Source of the DNA: CAWCTD01 sp963798455
GTDB lineage: Bacteria; Acidobacteriota; Terriglobia; Bryobacterales; Bryobacteraceae
DNA: 64,000 bases
Assembly (NCBI GenBank): GCA_963798455.1
Contig: CAWCTD010000003.1
Span: 2,914,001 to 2,978,000 of the forward strand
Reading direction: 5' to 3'
Shown in pieces: positions 27,038 to 35,586 of this stretch (the first letter of the stretch is position 1; each line of letters begins with the position of its first letter). Both the position numbers and the translations under genes were made by a program. Below the pieces are notes generated by a model, which worked only from the letters and a program-made list of their open reading frames with translations, made no database searches and was not told where the DNA came from.

Positions 27038-27592
27038 GTGGCGCCGGAACCTCCTGGGGACGATCTGTGGGCGGTGATCGCCCTGGTGGTGGGGCCGCGG
27101 GGGAACCGCGGAGAGATAGAGGCGGTTCCGCTCAGCGACGTGCCTGATCGGTTCCGCCGAATGAGTGAAGTGAATCTGGTCAGCGCCGCCGGCCCCGTGG
27201 CGGAAGAGCGCCGCTTTGTTGTCGAGTCAGTGTGGGAGCATCGGGGACGGGTGGTGTTTAAGTTGCGGGGGGTGGATACCATCTCCCAGGCGGAGAGGTT
27301 GCGCGGAAACCAGGTGCGAGTCCCGCTCGCGAGCCGGCCTCCGCTTCCCCCCGGCGAGTATTACCAATCGGATCTGGTTGGATGCGAGGTGAGGGAGCGC
27401 CCCAGCGGTCAGCGCCTCGGGCGTGTGAGGGGCTGGCGGCCAGGTGGCGGGCCGGGCTTGTTGGAGGTTGAAGGAGAGAACGGCGAGGAGATTCTGATTC
27501 CGTTTGCCGGTTCGATGTGCGTGGAGATTGACCCGAACGCCAAGCGGATCGTGGTGGAGCTGCCCGAAGGCCTGAAGGAACTGAACCGTTGA
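27038..27592 (+). CDS. rimM: Ribosome maturation factor RimM
   Basis: The 184-residue protein has the N-terminal RimM barrel (VVGPRGNRGEIEAVPLSD) and the PRC-barrel domain (YYQSDLVGCEV to LIPF). It binds S19 and helps mature the 30S head. Its stop overlaps the trmD start by four bases (ATGA type), so the two are translationally coupled. Confidence 0.95.
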   Translation: MAPEPPGDDLWAVIALVVGPRGNRGEIEAVPLSDVPDRFRRMSEVNLVSAAGPVAEERRFVVESVWEHRGRVVFKLRGVDTISQAERLRGNQVRVPLASRPPLPPGEYYQSDLVGCEVRERPSGQRLGRVRGWRPGGGPGLLEVEGENGEEILIPFAGSMCVEIDPNAKRIVVELPEGLKELNR

Positions 27593-28308
27593 TGGTCTTT
27601 CATGTGCTGACGATCTTTCCGGAGTTCTTCCGGGGCCCGTTTGAGCACGGAGTGGTGGCGCGCGCGGCCGAGTCAGGCAAGATAAGTATTGAGGTTCACA
27701 ACCTCAGAGACTGGACCAGTGACCGCCACCGGACGGTGGACGACAGGCCGTTCGGCGGCGGAGAGGGAATGCTGCTCAAGCCGGAGCCGGTTTTCAAGGC
27801 GGCGGAGACGATCTTCCCGGACCGGCGGCCGGATCAGCGAATCATCCTGCTTTCGCCGCAGGGCCGGCTGTTCGATCAGGCGGCGGCGCGGCGGTTGAGC
27901 GGATCGGCCGAGCTTCTTCTGATCTGTGGCCGATATGAAGGAGTTGACGAGCGGGTCGCCGAGCACCTGGCGGATGAAGAGGTGTCGATCGGCGACTACG
28001 TGCTGAGCGGCGGCGAACTGGCGGCCGCGGTGGTGATCGACGCGGTGGCCCGGCTCCTGCCAGGGGTGCTTGGCAACCAGGATTCCGCCGTCCGGGAGTC
28101 GTTCAGCGATGAGGCCGGCGGAGCGGGCTTGCTGGACTGCCCGCAGTACACGCGGCCCGCGGAATACCGGGGCTGGGGAATGCCGGAAGTCTTGCTGAGC
28201 GGGAATCACGAGGAAATCCGCCGCTGGCGCCTCGAAGCGGCGTTGGAGAAGACGGCGCGGCTGCGGCCGGAATTGATCGAAAAGTGGAAGAGCAGGGTGG
28301 CGACATGA
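27589..28308 (+). CDS. trmD: tRNA (guanine-N1)-methyltransferase TrmD
   Basis: The 239-residue SPOUT-class enzyme methylates G37 of tRNAs with SAM. It has FHVLTIFPEFF at the start, DDRPFGGGEGMLLKPEP and the trefoil-knot motif LLICGRYEGVDERV with GDYVLSGGELAA. Catalytic Asp is probably in DRPFGGG. It overlaps rimM upstream and rplS downstream by four bases each. Confidence 0.97.
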   Translation: MMVFHVLTIFPEFFRGPFEHGVVARAAESGKISIEVHNLRDWTSDRHRTVDDRPFGGGEGMLLKPEPVFKAAETIFPDRRPDQRIILLSPQGRLFDQAAARRLSGSAELLLICGRYEGVDERVAEHLADEEVSIGDYVLSGGELAAAVVIDAVARLLPGVLGNQDSAVRESFSDEAGGAGLLDCPQYTRPAEYRGWGMPEVLLSGNHEEIRRWRLEAALEKTARLRPELIEKWKSRVAT

Positions 28309-28652
28309 ACAACCCGTTGTTGACGAAATTCATAAATAAGAATAAACGGAGCGATCTCCCCGAGTTTCGTCCGGGCGACACGATCCGGGTGCACGTAAGG
28401 ATCACGGAAGGCGATAAGGAGCGGCTCCAGGCTTACGAAGGCACGGTGATCGCGCGCAAGAACACGGGGATGGGGGAGGCGATTACCGTCCGCAAGATCA
28501 GCTTCGGGCAGGGCGTGGAGAGAATCTTCCCCCTGCACGCTCCCGTGATTGACCACATCGATTTGGTTAGGACCGGCAAGGTGCGGCGGGCGAAGCTCTA
28601 CTACCTGCGCAAGTTGAGAGGCAAGGCCGCACGCCTGCGCGAGCGGGACTGA
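28305..28652 (+). CDS. rplS: 50S ribosomal protein L19
   Basis: The 115-residue protein carries L19 signatures PEFRPGDTIRVHVRITEG, AYEGTVIARKNTG and RAKLYYLRKLRGKAARL. The ATG at 28305 overlaps the trmD stop (ATGA), which fixes the start, although an earlier in-frame ATG exists at 28284. Confidence 0.97.
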   Translation: MNNPLLTKFINKNKRSDLPEFRPGDTIRVHVRITEGDKERLQAYEGTVIARKNTGMGEAITVRKISFGQGVERIFPLHAPVIDHIDLVRTGKVRRAKLYYLRKLRGKAARLRERD

Positions 28653-28678
28653 TTTTGGAGCGCTGTCCCGGGGGCCGC

Positions 28679-29338
28679 ATGCGCTGCGATGCGAGGTTCG
28701 AACGCGCCCTCGCCAGGCGCGGCTACGTGGCGGTTGCGGGTTTGGACGAGGCGGGACGGGGATCCCTGTTCGGCTCGGTCGTTGCCGCCGCCGTGATTCT
28801 TCCGCTGGATGCGCGCCTGCCAGGCGTGAAGGACAGCAAAGAGCTCGGGGCGGCCAGGCGGGAAGAGTTGGCTGCGGAAATCAGATCCACGGCCACGGCC
28901 TGGGCCGTGGCTGACGCGGACGAGGCGGAGATTGACCGCGTGAACATTTACCAAGCCTCGCGCCTGGCCATGAAGCGCGCCGTGACGCGGCTGGCAACCC
29001 CGCCGGACTTCCTGTTGGTGGATGCGCTTAGCCTGGATGTGGCGTTGCCTCAGCAAGCTCTCATCAAGGGTGACGCGCGCGCGCGGTCGATCGCGGCGGC
29101 GTCGATCCTGGCCAAGGTGTTCCGGGATGCCAGTATGCGCGAATGGGACCGAGTCTACCCGCAGTACGGCCTCTCTCGCGGCAAGGGCTACGGGACGCGG
29201 GAGCACCTGGCGGCGCTGGAAGAGTTCGGACCTACGGCCCACCACCGCTTCACCTTCGAGCCCGTGGCCAGGTTTCTGCCGCGGTGGCAGATGCCGCCGG
29301 GGCTGACGACGCCGGAGGAGGAGGGCGCGTGCCGCTAG
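28679..29338 (+). CDS. rnhB: Ribonuclease HII
   Basis: The 219-residue enzyme cleaves RNA in RNA-DNA hybrids. Motifs are VAGLDEAGRGSLFGSV (D and E of the active site near residues 18-19), KDSKELGAARR and HHRFTF. DALSLD and AARSIAAASILAKV regions carry further acidic and conserved residues. The ATG at 28679 is preferred over TTG at 28655 immediately after rplS. Confidence 0.95.
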   Translation: MRCDARFERALARRGYVAVAGLDEAGRGSLFGSVVAAAVILPLDARLPGVKDSKELGAARREELAAEIRSTATAWAVADADEAEIDRVNIYQASRLAMKRAVTRLATPPDFLLVDALSLDVALPQQALIKGDARARSIAAASILAKVFRDASMREWDRVYPQYGLSRGKGYGTREHLAALEEFGPTAHHRFTFEPVARFLPRWQMPPGLTTPEEEGACR

Positions 29339-29649
29339 AAGAGCCGGAAATGCGGACCGAAGCTCTCTCGGTGGACGACATGCCCCGCGTGGGGAGGCCC
29401 TTCGGGCGCTGGCGGAGGTGGATCGCCGGATTTGTGCTGGCCTTTTTGTACACAATCCTTGGGACGCTGCTGGTGCTTCTGCCGTGGCTGCCGTCCTGGG
29501 AGCAGAATTTTTTTTCGGGAACCAGCCCGGCTTGGTATTCGATTTGGATGAGCCCCTATTTCCGCGGCGCGATTAGCGGTGTCGGGGTGGTGGACCTGTG
29601 CGTTTCCTTCATCGAGTTGCTGGAACTGCTTCGGGGAGGAAGCCATTGA
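29329..29649 (+). CDS. Small membrane protein of unknown function
   Basis: A 106-residue protein with two predicted membrane segments, WIAGFVLAFLYTILGTLLVLL and a weaker one near SGVGVVDLCVSFIELL. I do not recognise a family. The start is taken as GTG at 29329 because GGAGGAGG sits just upstream at the right distance; ATG at 29350 is the alternative. It overlaps the end of rnhB and precedes lepB, a place where many genomes have yraN instead. Confidence 0.7.
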   Translation: MPLEEPEMRTEALSVDDMPRVGRPFGRWRRWIAGFVLAFLYTILGTLLVLLPWLPSWEQNFFSGTSPAWYSIWMSPYFRGAISGVGVVDLCVSFIELLELLRGGSH

Positions 29650-29704
29650 GGCCGGCTGACGGGCCAGCACGGTGGCCTTACGGGTAGAATCAAAGGATAG
29701 CGAG

Positions 29705-30499
29705 GTGGTTGTGGAACAGGAAAGGTCGGCGGTAGTCGACGAGACAGGGCCGAAAGCTAAACCGAGCAGAGATCCCCTGCGCAACTCCATTGCGGAGTGG
29801 ACGGTCACGATCATTCTGCTTTTGTTCGGGACGACGACGCTGGTGCAGGCCTTCGTCATCCCCACGGGATCGATGGAGGAGACGCTGCTGATCGGCGACC
29901 ACCTGCTGGTGGACAAAATGGCCTACGCGCCTTCTGGCCCGATCAGCAGGTACATCCTGCCTTACGAGCCCGTCCATCGCGGCGACATCATCGTGTTCCG
30001 GTACCCCATGGACGTCACCCAGACCTACGTGAAACGCGTGGTGGGCATTCCCGGCGACCGCATACGGCTTGTGGACAAGCAGGTCTATCGCAACGGGAAC
30101 AAGCTCGACGAGCCTTACGTGTACCATAATACGGAATACATCGACTCTTACAGGGACAACTTCCCTGGAGAGCCGAATACGCGCATCTCGGACGCCGCCC
30201 AGGAGATGCTGGAAAAGCACGTGGTCAACGGCGAGGTGGTAGTGCCGCCCGACAGCTATTTCGCCATGGGCGACAACCGGGATTCCTCGTTCGACAGCCG
30301 TTACTGGGGATTCGTGCCGCGCGAGAACATTATCGGCAAACCCCTGATCATCTACTGGTCCTATGACGCGCCCACCGAGCAACTCGCCACCTCTTCCATC
30401 AGCCTGGACCACGCGCTGGACCTGGTGCAGAACTTCTTCAGCAAGACGCGCTGGCGGCGCACGTTCCGTCTGATTCGAGGCTATTCGGTTCAGCAATAA
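29705..30499 (+). CDS. lepB: Signal peptidase I
   Basis: Membrane-anchored serine protease that removes signal peptides. One membrane segment (TVTIILLLFGTTTLVQAF) is followed by the catalytic Ser in PTGSMEETLLIGDHLLVDK and catalytic Lys in TYVKRVVGIPGD. The C-terminal box is YFAMGDNRDSSFDSRYWG. GTG at 29705 has AAGGA eight bases upstream and is preferred. The frame is open back to a GTG at 29672. It is followed by glgP with no gap. Confidence 0.95.
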   Translation: MVVEQERSAVVDETGPKAKPSRDPLRNSIAEWTVTIILLLFGTTTLVQAFVIPTGSMEETLLIGDHLLVDKMAYAPSGPISRYILPYEPVHRGDIIVFRYPMDVTQTYVKRVVGIPGDRIRLVDKQVYRNGNKLDEPYVYHNTEYIDSYRDNFPGEPNTRISDAAQEMLEKHVVNGEVVVPPDSYFAMGDNRDSSFDSRYWGFVPRENIIGKPLIIYWSYDAPTEQLATSSISLDHALDLVQNFFSKTRWRRTFRLIRGYSVQQ

Positions 30500-33070
30500 A
30501 TGGCCTTCGAAATCCAGCCGCTAAGAGAACTTCTGGTTCGCCCGGCGATTCCCCGAGCGCTCGCGCGCCTGGAGGAGCTGGCCCACAATCTGCTCTATTG
30601 CTGGGAGCCCGCGATCCGCGCGGTGTTCCGGCGCCTGGACCCGGCGCTGTGGAGAGCCTGCGACCGCAACCCGGTGCTGATGCTGGGACGCGTGTCGCAG
30701 GAGACGCTGGTGCGGGCTGCCGCCGATACCCGGTTCCTCAGCCTGTACCGGCAGGCCTGCGAGCGGTTCGATGCCTACCTGCAGACCCCTGACCAGACGT
30801 CTTCGGAAAGACTGGTCGCCTATTTCTCGATGGAGTTCGGGCTGGTGGAATGCTTGCCCATCTACTCGGGCGGGCTGGGCGTGCTCTCCGGCGATTTTCT
30901 CAAGGCAGCCAGCGACTCTGGCACTCCGGTGGTCGGGGTCGGGCTGCTCTACCAGAAAGGTTACCTGGATCAGTTTCTCAACCCGGACGGCTGGCAGCAG
31001 GAGCGATACCCGGTCAACGACTTCTACACACTGCCCGTAAGTCCCGTGACCGACGAACAGGGCGGCGACCTCAAGGTGAGCGTCAGGCTGCCGCGTGGCC
31101 GCGTGTTCGCCCGCGTCTGGCGCGTGGATGTGGGGCGCGTAAAGCTCTACCTGCTCGACACGAATATCGAGGACAATCCGGATCCGGAGTACCGGGGGAT
31201 CACGGACCGGCTTTACGGCGGGGACACCGTGACGCGCATCCAGCAGGAAATCGTGCTGGGAATCGGCGGGCTGCGGGCGCTGAAAGCCATGGGGCTCCAG
31301 CCGACCGTGTTCCACATGAACGAGGGCCATTCGGCCTTCCTGGCGCTGGAGCGTGTCCGTGTTCTCATGCAGGAGCACGGGCTGAGTTTCGAGGAAGCCC
31401 TCGAGGCAGCCCGTACCAGCAACGTCTTCACCACGCACACATCAGTCGCGGCGGGCATTGACCTGTTCGACTCCGGGTTGATGCACGAGTACTTCAGCGA
31501 CTACTGCCGGGAGGCGAAGATCGGGTTCGAGCAACTCATGCAGCTCGGCAGGTGGAATCCCGCGGAGGCCGGGGAACGCTTCTCGATGGCGATCCTGGCG
31601 ATCAAGACCTCCAGCTACCGCAACGCGGTGAGCCGGCTGCACCAGCGCGTGTCGCAGAACATGTGGTCCGGGCTGTGGCCTCAACTGCCGGTCTGGGAGA
31701 TCCCGATTACCTCGATCACCAACGGAGTGCACCTGAGGAGCTGGCTGAACACGGACCTGGTGGAGCTGTACGACGAGTACCTTCCGCCGGACTGGCGCGA
31801 CCGCTACGACGACCCCGCCACGTGGCAAGCCGTGGATGAAATCCCGGACCACGAGCTGTGGGAGGTGCACAAGCGCCGGAAACGGCGGCTGATCGGCTTC
31901 GTGAGAGACAGGCTGGTGGCCTGCTCGCTTGCCCGGAAAGCCCCGGCGACCGAGGTGCAACGGGCCGCGGAGGTGTTGGACCCCGACGCCCTGACGATCG
32001 GGTTCGCGCGCCGGTTCGCCACTTACAAGCGCGCCACGCTGCTGTTTCGCGACATTGGACGGTTAAAGCGGATCCTGTCCAACCCGCAGCGGCCGGTGCA
32101 GGTGGTGATCGCCGGCCTGGCTCACCCCAAGGACCACCCTGGCAAGGCGCTGATTCGGGAGATCGTGCAGCTCTCCCGCGATCCGGAGTTGTCCAAGCGG
32201 CTGGTGTTCGTCGAAGACTACGGAATGCAGGTGGCCCGCGAGCTGGTGCAGGGCGTGGACTTGTGGCTGAACAGCCCAAGACGTGGCGAAGAAGCCTGTG
32301 GGACCAGCGGCATGAAGGCGGGAGTCAACGGCGTCATCAACCTCAGCATCCTGGACGGCTGGTTCGACGAAGCCTACGAGCGCTCGGGCGGATGGGCGAT
32401 CGGGGACCGGGAACTCTACTCCGAGGACCAGGACGAGATCCACGCCAGCGCCATTTATTCGCTGCTCGAGAACGAGATCGTGCCGATGTACTACGATCGC
32501 GGCGGGGACGGAGTGTCCGAAGAGTGGATGACGCGGGTCAAGCAGTCGACCAAGCTGGTCAGCACGCAATACAACTGCCAGCGGACGGTGGCCGAGTACA
32601 CGCGCCAGCTTTATGAGCCGGCTCATGCGGCCTGCCTCGAGATCCGGCGCGACGAGTTCGAGAGGATTCGAAAGCGGCTCCAATGGAACGCCGATGTCGA
32701 GAGGGTGTGGGACCGCGTCAGGATCGTCGAGGCTGTCCACGGTCCGGATGGAACGCTGACCAGCGGGCGCCCGATCCAAGTGCGCGTCGCCGTCGATCTG
32801 GCCGGACTGGCGCCCAGCGACGTGCGAGTCGAGGCCGTTGTAGGGCGCATCGGTCCCGGCGGTGGATTGGAACGGGCCGAAGTGCTGGTGCTGCCGGCGG
32901 TCCAGCAACACGAGGCGACCTGCGTGTTCGCCCGTGAGATCCTACCGCAACAAACGGGCCGGATCGGCTACGCGGTGCGCATCGCGCCGAATCATTGCGA
33001 CGATCCACTGACCCGGCCCTGCTACCCGCTCCTGAAGTGGGCCACGGGCGAGGCCGCGCGCCGCGCCTGA
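30500..33070 (+). CDS. glgP: Alpha-glucan (glycogen) phosphorylase, GT35
   Basis: The 856-residue PLP enzyme releases glucose-1-phosphate from glycogen or maltodextrin. It shows AYFSMEFGLVECLPIYSGGL, the family start of the short bacterial type, plus TNVFTTH-like SNVFTTHTSVAAGID and FARRFATYKRATLL. CGTSGMKAGVNGVINLS carries the pyridoxal-phosphate environment. The last 100 residues form an added domain. It starts on the base after the lepB stop, so it is coupled to the operon. With glgC near 1 kb the organism can store glycogen. Confidence 0.94.
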   Translation: MAFEIQPLRELLVRPAIPRALARLEELAHNLLYCWEPAIRAVFRRLDPALWRACDRNPVLMLGRVSQETLVRAAADTRFLSLYRQACERFDAYLQTPDQTSSERLVAYFSMEFGLVECLPIYSGGLGVLSGDFLKAASDSGTPVVGVGLLYQKGYLDQFLNPDGWQQERYPVNDFYTLPVSPVTDEQGGDLKVSVRLPRGRVFARVWRVDVGRVKLYLLDTNIEDNPDPEYRGITDRLYGGDTVTRIQQEIVLGIGGLRALKAMGLQPTVFHMNEGHSAFLALERVRVLMQEHGLSFEEALEAARTSNVFTTHTSVAAGIDLFDSGLMHEYFSDYCREAKIGFEQLMQLGRWNPAEAGERFSMAILAIKTSSYRNAVSRLHQRVSQNMWSGLWPQLPVWEIPITSITNGVHLRSWLNTDLVELYDEYLPPDWRDRYDDPATWQAVDEIPDHELWEVHKRRKRRLIGFVRDRLVACSLARKAPATEVQRAAEVLDPDALTIGFARRFATYKRATLLFRDIGRLKRILSNPQRPVQVVIAGLAHPKDHPGKALIREIVQLSRDPELSKRLVFVEDYGMQVARELVQGVDLWLNSPRRGEEACGTSGMKAGVNGVINLSILDGWFDEAYERSGGWAIGDRELYSEDQDEIHASAIYSLLENEIVPMYYDRGGDGVSEEWMTRVKQSTKLVSTQYNCQRTVAEYTRQLYEPAHAACLEIRRDEFERIRKRLQWNADVERVWDRVRIVEAVHGPDGTLTSGRPIQVRVAVDLAGLAPSDVRVEAVVGRIGPGGGLERAEVLVLPAVQQHEATCVFAREILPQQTGRIGYAVRIAPNHCDDPLTRPCYPLLKWATGEAARRA

Positions 33071-33110
33071 CGGGGGACATTTGGGGGTGTCGTTTTTCAC
33101 GCCTGGAAGC

Positions 33111-33425
33111 TCAAGCCGGGACCGCTTCCCTGGGCGAGGCAGCTTCGAGCCTGGCCAGCCTCTCGTCTATCCGGGAGAGGGAAGCTTCCAGTTGTCCTTG
33201 CGGCTGCTGGCTGCAGAAAACGGGATTGTTGACCCACCAGTCCATGCCCATCTCCTTGGCCTTGTCCACCGAACAGATCACCAGGCGGATCTGAATGGAG
33301 AGCAACTCGATGTCCACCAGCTTGATCTTGATGTCGCCGGCGATGACCACGCCTTTGTCCAACACCCGCTCGAGGACATCGGATAGAGTCGAAGTCTGCA
33401 ACGCGTGCGTAACTGCTTGTGGCAT
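33111..33425 (-). CDS. gvpJ: Gas vesicle protein GvpJ (GvpA/J/M family)
   Basis: The 104-residue protein has the GvpA-family core LSDVLERVLDKGVVIAGDIK, then LVDIELLSIQIRLVICSVDK. The extension KEMGMDWWVNNP is characteristic of GvpJ rather than the structural GvpA. GvpJ is a minor shell or accessory protein. The last third is a short charged helix. It is downstream of gvpK with 15 bases between. No gvpA, gvpC, gvpF, gvpG or gvpN gene is in the window. Confidence 0.85.
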   Translation of the reverse strand: MPQAVTHALQTSTLSDVLERVLDKGVVIAGDIKIKLVDIELLSIQIRLVICSVDKAKEMGMDWWVNNPVFCSQQPQGQLEASLSRIDERLARLEAASPREAVPA

Positions 33426-33440
33426 AAGAAATGACCTCTG

Positions 33441-33815
33441 CTAGAAAAGCTTTCCCAAGGGCCCTAAATCGAGGTTCAGGTCCTCCTCCTCGATGTTGAA
33501 CGCTCTTCGCAGCCGGTCGATTTCCTCCGCCTGCTGCATCAGAGTGAGGCCCAGCCGCTCGACCTGTTCCTCGCTGAGCGAGCCGGCATCGATGCGCCGG
33601 AGCGCCTGGCGCTCCAGCACTTCGTGCAGGAGCTTGATGAGAGTGAGGACGAGTTGTCCAAGACCGTTCTTCAGACGCTCCGGATCCAGATCCAGGCGGG
33701 CACGGGTTTGAGTTCCGTTGTGCGGCGCCCGCGGCTGGATTCTGCCATCCTGCTGCATCACCAGGGCAAAGTCCCCGATCGATTCAGACTCGACCCGCGT
33801 TCCGGCCGGATCCAT
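33441..33815 (-). CDS. gvpK: Gas vesicle protein GvpK
   Basis: The 124-residue protein has the GvpK core LDLDPERLKNGLGQLVLTLI and LLHEVLERQALRRIDAGSLS, and ends LNLDLGPLGKLF, a family hallmark. GvpK is needed for vesicle formation in other bacteria, but its role is not fully known. ATG at 33815 is used because GGGGAAG lies five bases upstream. The IS4 element begins about 100 bases further upstream, so the promoter or a leading gene may have been displaced. Confidence 0.88.
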   Translation of the reverse strand: MDPAGTRVESESIGDFALVMQQDGRIQPRAPHNGTQTRARLDLDPERLKNGLGQLVLTLIKLLHEVLERQALRRIDAGSLSEEQVERLGLTLMQQAEEIDRLRRAFNIEEEDLNLDLGPLGKLF

Positions 33816-33915
33816 TGGTCTTCCCCTTTCCGATATCAACCGCCAAACCGGCTGCGCCTCGCCCGCTCCCCAGGCTCTCTCGCGCGGTCTCGATGGAAGT
33901 CAAGACCAGATTTAA

Positions 33916-33935
33916 CAGGAGTTACCGCAGAATCT
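33916..33935 (+). repeat. IS4 left inverted repeat
   Basis: This 20-base end is complementary to 35325-35344 with two mismatches. It marks the left edge of the element. Confidence 0.75.
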
Positions 33936-34060
33936 GACGGACTAATCGGCTAAGCCCTGAGGGATGAGGTATTTGCCGGGATTTCGAAGTGGGAGGGGAC
34001 GGAATCGGTGGTAGAAGGGTTTTTTACCAGAAAATCCAAGCCACCAGGGAGGCGTCCCCC

Positions 34061-35323
34061 ATGCACGATAGCAAAGTCCGGTCCCGACTGAAAGCACAGT
34101 TGACGAAGTTTGCTTCGGCACTGTGTGTGGACCTGTCGAAGCCACTCGCCCGGTTCGTATCGCAGATGCTGTTTGGCATCCAGTCGAGCCAGGATGTGAA
34201 GCTGAGTAACATCGCGCGCTCTCTGCAGGAGGAGATTGCCCTAATCCGAACCGAGAAGCGGCTGTCGCGCAATTTGAAGAGCGCGGATTTAGAGAAGGAA
34301 CTGACTCCGCAGTTAGTACGGATGGGCAGCCAGCGCGTTCAGCCCAACACGGTGCTGGCGCTGGACCTGAGCGACATCCGCAAGGAGTATGCCCAGAAAA
34401 TGGAGAACCTGGCGATGGTGCGGGACGGCAGCACGGGCGAGCTGCACCGGGGCTACTGGCTCTGCGACGTGACCGCGGCCGAGGTCAACGGCAGCGAGAT
34501 CGTGCCTCTCTATCAGAAACTGTTCTCGGTCGAGGCGAAGGACTTCACCAGCGAGAACGCGGAAGTGCTGGCCGCCGTGGACCTGGTTCGGACGCACACC
34601 CAGGGCCGGGGGATCTGGACGATGGACCGCGGCGGTGACCGCAAGAAGTTGCTGGAACCCTTGCTGGATCGGGGCGAGCGCTTCGTCATCCGCTCCACCG
34701 GCAAGCGGACGGTGATCGACCGGCGCCGCCTGCGGGGCAGCGTGGCCGAGGTGGCTGGCCGGTGTCGGCTGCGTCATCAGGCGCGCATCATTAAGATCCA
34801 GGACGGGCAGGAGAAGATCTACGAGTTGCGCTACGGCGCCGAGCCGATTCATCTGCCCGGCCGACCGGAGAAGCTCTGGCTGGTGGTGATCGCCGGCTTC
34901 GGCGAAGAGCCGCTGATGTTGCTGACCGACCTGCCAGCCGTAGCCCGGGACTCACTATCCCTTTGGTGGATCGTACAAATCTACCTGACGCGCTGGAAAA
35001 TTGAGGAAACTTTCCGCTTCGTCAAACAGAGCTACAACCTGGAAGATGTTCGCGTGATGAAGTACCAGCGGCTCAAGAACTTAGTGACACTCGTGACCGC
35101 GGTGGCTTACTTCGCTGCCACGTTCCTCGGACAGCAGATGAAGCTGCGCATTCTCTGCGAGAAGCTGCTGATCATCTCTCAGCGCTTCTTCGGCATTCCG
35201 CCGTTCCGGTTCTACGCGCTGGCCGATGGAATCCGACGAATTCTCTCCACCGGCGCCTTCAGTCCACCTCCAGAGCCACCCCCCAGCCTGCAGCTGGAGC
35301 TGACCCTTGGGTGGGAGGGCTGA
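34061..35323 (+). CDS. IS4-family transposase
   Basis: The 420-residue transposase carries the DDE triad. D102 lies in ALDLSD, D189 in WTMDRGGD and E315 in the exact IS4 signature Y308-x2-R311-x3-E315-x6-K322 (YLTRWKIEETFRFVK). The ATG at 34061 was chosen over upstream frame extension. The stop falls just inside the right inverted repeat. The gene appears intact and could be active. Confidence 0.92.
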   Translation: MHDSKVRSRLKAQLTKFASALCVDLSKPLARFVSQMLFGIQSSQDVKLSNIARSLQEEIALIRTEKRLSRNLKSADLEKELTPQLVRMGSQRVQPNTVLALDLSDIRKEYAQKMENLAMVRDGSTGELHRGYWLCDVTAAEVNGSEIVPLYQKLFSVEAKDFTSENAEVLAAVDLVRTHTQGRGIWTMDRGGDRKKLLEPLLDRGERFVIRSTGKRTVIDRRRLRGSVAEVAGRCRLRHQARIIKIQDGQEKIYELRYGAEPIHLPGRPEKLWLVVIAGFGEEPLMLLTDLPAVARDSLSLWWIVQIYLTRWKIEETFRFVKQSYNLEDVRVMKYQRLKNLVTLVTAVAYFAATFLGQQMKLRILCEKLLIISQRFFGIPPFRFYALADGIRRILSTGAFSPPPEPPPSLQLELTLGWEG

Positions 35324-35324
35324 G

Positions 35325-35344
35325 AGATTCTGGGGAAACTCCTG
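35325..35344 (-). repeat. IS4 right inverted repeat
   Basis: Complement of this segment matches the left end at 33916-33935 in 18 of 20 bases. The 240 bases beyond it to the next gene hold several short palindromes (for example GGATTCC-GGAC-GGAATCC at 35357-35374) but no gene. Confidence 0.75.
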
Positions 35345-35586
35345 ACATTTAAGGGTGGATTCCGGACGGAATCCGTGGTACATAGGAATGTGAGGTTCGA
35401 GCCGTGGGGCGGAGGTGGTCCCTCACGGATCCTCCCACCAGAATTCTTCTAAGGCTGGCCGCTGGGCCGGCTGCACGCATGAAGTAACGGGCCAGTCGGG
35501 CCCATGAGCGACATGGGGGTGCCTGGGTGGGCCCTCAGATGAGAACTCACCTATTCTGAACCGCTTCCAGGAGCCGGATTTTGGCT

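Larger units (their letters stand above)
33916..35346 (+). mobile_element. Complete IS4-family insertion sequence, about 1.43 kb
   Basis: The ends are imperfect inverted repeats. CAGGAGTTACCGCAGAATCT at 33916-33935 matches the complement of 35325-35344 in 18 of 20 positions. The sequence ATTTAA flanks both sides (33910-33915 and 35347-35352) and may be the target duplication. One full transposase gene lies inside. The element has moved in between gvpK and the zinc-ribbon gene. Confidence 0.8.

Noticed and set aside
34018..35342. A weaker 25-base inverted match (17 of 25) inside the transposase flanks
   Set aside because: Weaker than the 18-of-20 match further out, and it lies partly in the transposase gene; likely chance.
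33997..35380. A 17-base near-direct repeat (GGACGGAATC...) at 33997 and 35364 that could be the IS4 target duplication
   Set aside because: The 18-of-20 inverted repeats at 33916-33935 and 35325-35344 place the ends elsewhere, so this repeat does not flank the element properly.
35390..35440. GTTCGAGCC-like stretch that recalls a tRNA T-arm
   Set aside because: No acceptor stem, anticodon arm or CCA arrangement fits around it; it lies in a palindrome-rich gap.
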